A DNA stretch of 5,453 bases, from positions 1 through 5,453 of the forward strand of contig JBHIBR010000140.1 in assembly GCA_046759145.1 (NCBI GenBank), given 5' to 3'. Of the stretch, positions 4,798 through 5,453 are shown piece by piece. The position numbers were made by a program, and so were the translations under genes. This stretch comes from JBHIBR01 sp046759145 [NCBI: Nitrospinota bacterium] (GTDB taxonomy: Bacteria > UBA8248). Position 1 is the stretch's first letter. Every line of letters begins with the position of its first letter. Below the pieces are notes generated by a model, which worked only from the letters and a program-made list of their open reading frames with translations, was not told the origin of the DNA and did no database searches.

Positions 4798-5453
4798 TCA
4801 GAAAACCTCCGGGTTCAGCAGGCACTCCTCCCGCGGCTTCTGCCCCCTCAGCACGCGCACCACATTCTCGCCCGTGATGCGGTAGACTCGCTCCCGCGCC
4901 TTCGCGCTCGACCCCCCCAGGTGGGGTGTGCACACCACGTTCGGCAGGCCCAAGAGGGGATTCTCGGGCGAGGGCGGCTCCTGCTCGAACACATCCAGGC
5001 CCGCCCCTCCCAGGCGACCCTCCCGGAGGGTTTGGCAGAGGGCCTTCTCGTCCACCACCGGCCCCCGGGCGCAATTCACCAGGATGGCAGTGGGCTTCAT
5101 CCGGGCCAGCCTTTCGGCGTTCACCAAGTGGTAGGTCTCCGGGGTGAGAGCGCAGTGGACAGAGAGGAAGTCCGACTCAGCGAACAACGCCTCCAGCTCC
5201 ACGAGCTCCGCCCCGACCTCCCGCGCCTGCGCCGGGGAAACCAGGGGGTCATGCGCGAGCAGGCGCACCCCGAACCCCGCCAGCATGCGGGCCACCGCCC
5301 TCCCGACGTTTCCGAGCCCCAAAATACCGACGGTGCTCCCCGAGAGCTCCGGCCCGTAGGACACGCTCCCGCGCCAGCCTCCCGCGCGCAGGTGGGACTG
5401 GGATTGGGGCACGCGGCGGGCCACGGAGAGCAAGAGGGCGAGGGTGTGCTCCG
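4798..5453 (-). CDS. D-2-hydroxyacid dehydrogenase, phosphoglycerate dehydrogenase-like (5' end off the window)
   Basis: The C-terminal 217 residues are present; the frame is open to the right edge. It begins in the family motif EHTLALLLSVARRVPQ, so the true start lies outside and the TTG at 5433 is not a start. It contains the Rossmann dinucleotide fold, with GLGNVG at visible residues 45-50 and the NAD-ribose-binding Asp68 in HDP. The catalytic set is complete: Arg129 in NCARGP, Glu158 in DVFEQEP and His177 in TPHLGG. It ends in LLNPEVF about 40 residues after the His, so there is no ACT or other regulatory domain. It likely oxidises 3-phosphoglycerate (serine synthesis) or another 2-hydroxyacid such as glycerate; the residues seen do not decide. 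It is on the same strand as ilvE but 200+ bp away, so co-transcription is uncertain. Confidence 0.9.
   Translation of the reverse strand, partial: EHTLALLLSVARRVPQSQSHLRAGGWRGSVSYGPELSGSTVGILGLGNVGRAVARMLAGFGVRLLAHDPLVSPAQAREVGAELVELEALFAESDFLSVHCALTPETYHLVNAERLARMKPTAILVNCARGPVVDEKALCQTLREGRLGGAGLDVFEQEPPSPENPLLGLPNVVCTPHLGGSSAKARERVYRITGENVVRVLRGQKPREECLLNPEVF

Overview
This is a GC-rich window, with third codon positions dominated by G and C. It looks like chromosomal housekeeping and accessory DNA from a Gram-negative bacterium. The Gram-negative inference rests on a lipobox lipoprotein, a PhnC/PhnE importer and enteric-like IlvE and SerA families. I cannot place the taxon; an uncultured GC-rich proteobacterium-like lineage is only a guess. 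No phage, transposase, CRISPR, rRNA or tRNA genes were seen.

Right half, minus strand (read from the right edge leftward). First comes the C-terminal part of a D-2-hydroxyacid / phosphoglycerate dehydrogenase (SerA-like, no ACT domain), running in from beyond the right edge. A 205-bp gap follows, holding a degenerate hairpin repeat, a plausible promoter and a terminator-like hairpin. Next is a complete branched-chain amino acid aminotransferase (IlvE) that starts at TTG. A 99-bp spacer contains a strong 12-bp-arm hairpin. Then comes a small FmdB-type zinc-ribbon protein, closed by a convincing intrinsic terminator at 3217-3241. This block is about amino acid synthesis: serine-type oxidation and branched-chain transamination.

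Middle, minus strand. About 525 bp without a gene (2693-3216) contains a REP-like inverted repeat and an AT-rich promoter/operator island with a perfect 12-bp palindrome. It ends in a leader of about 165 nt. Two overlapping genes follow: phnC (ATPase) and phnE (permease) of a phosphonate/phosphite-type ABC importer. The usual periplasmic binding protein gene phnD is not present between or beside them.

Left part. Convergent to phnE, 46 bp away, is a plus-strand gene for an unrecognised small lipoprotein. The remaining ~630 bp at the left holds no convincing complete gene. It contains a nested GC hairpin with a G-quadruplex motif on the minus strand, a copy of a dispersed intergenic repeat, and a TTGACA-type promoter. 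A well-placed Shine-Dalgarno and ATG there suggest that another minus-strand gene begins at base 6 and runs off the left edge.

No clearly new system is present. The most interesting points are the phnCE pair without phnD and its regulatory leader, the terminator-like hairpin ahead of ilvE with a duplicated 5' arm, and the unknown lipoprotein.
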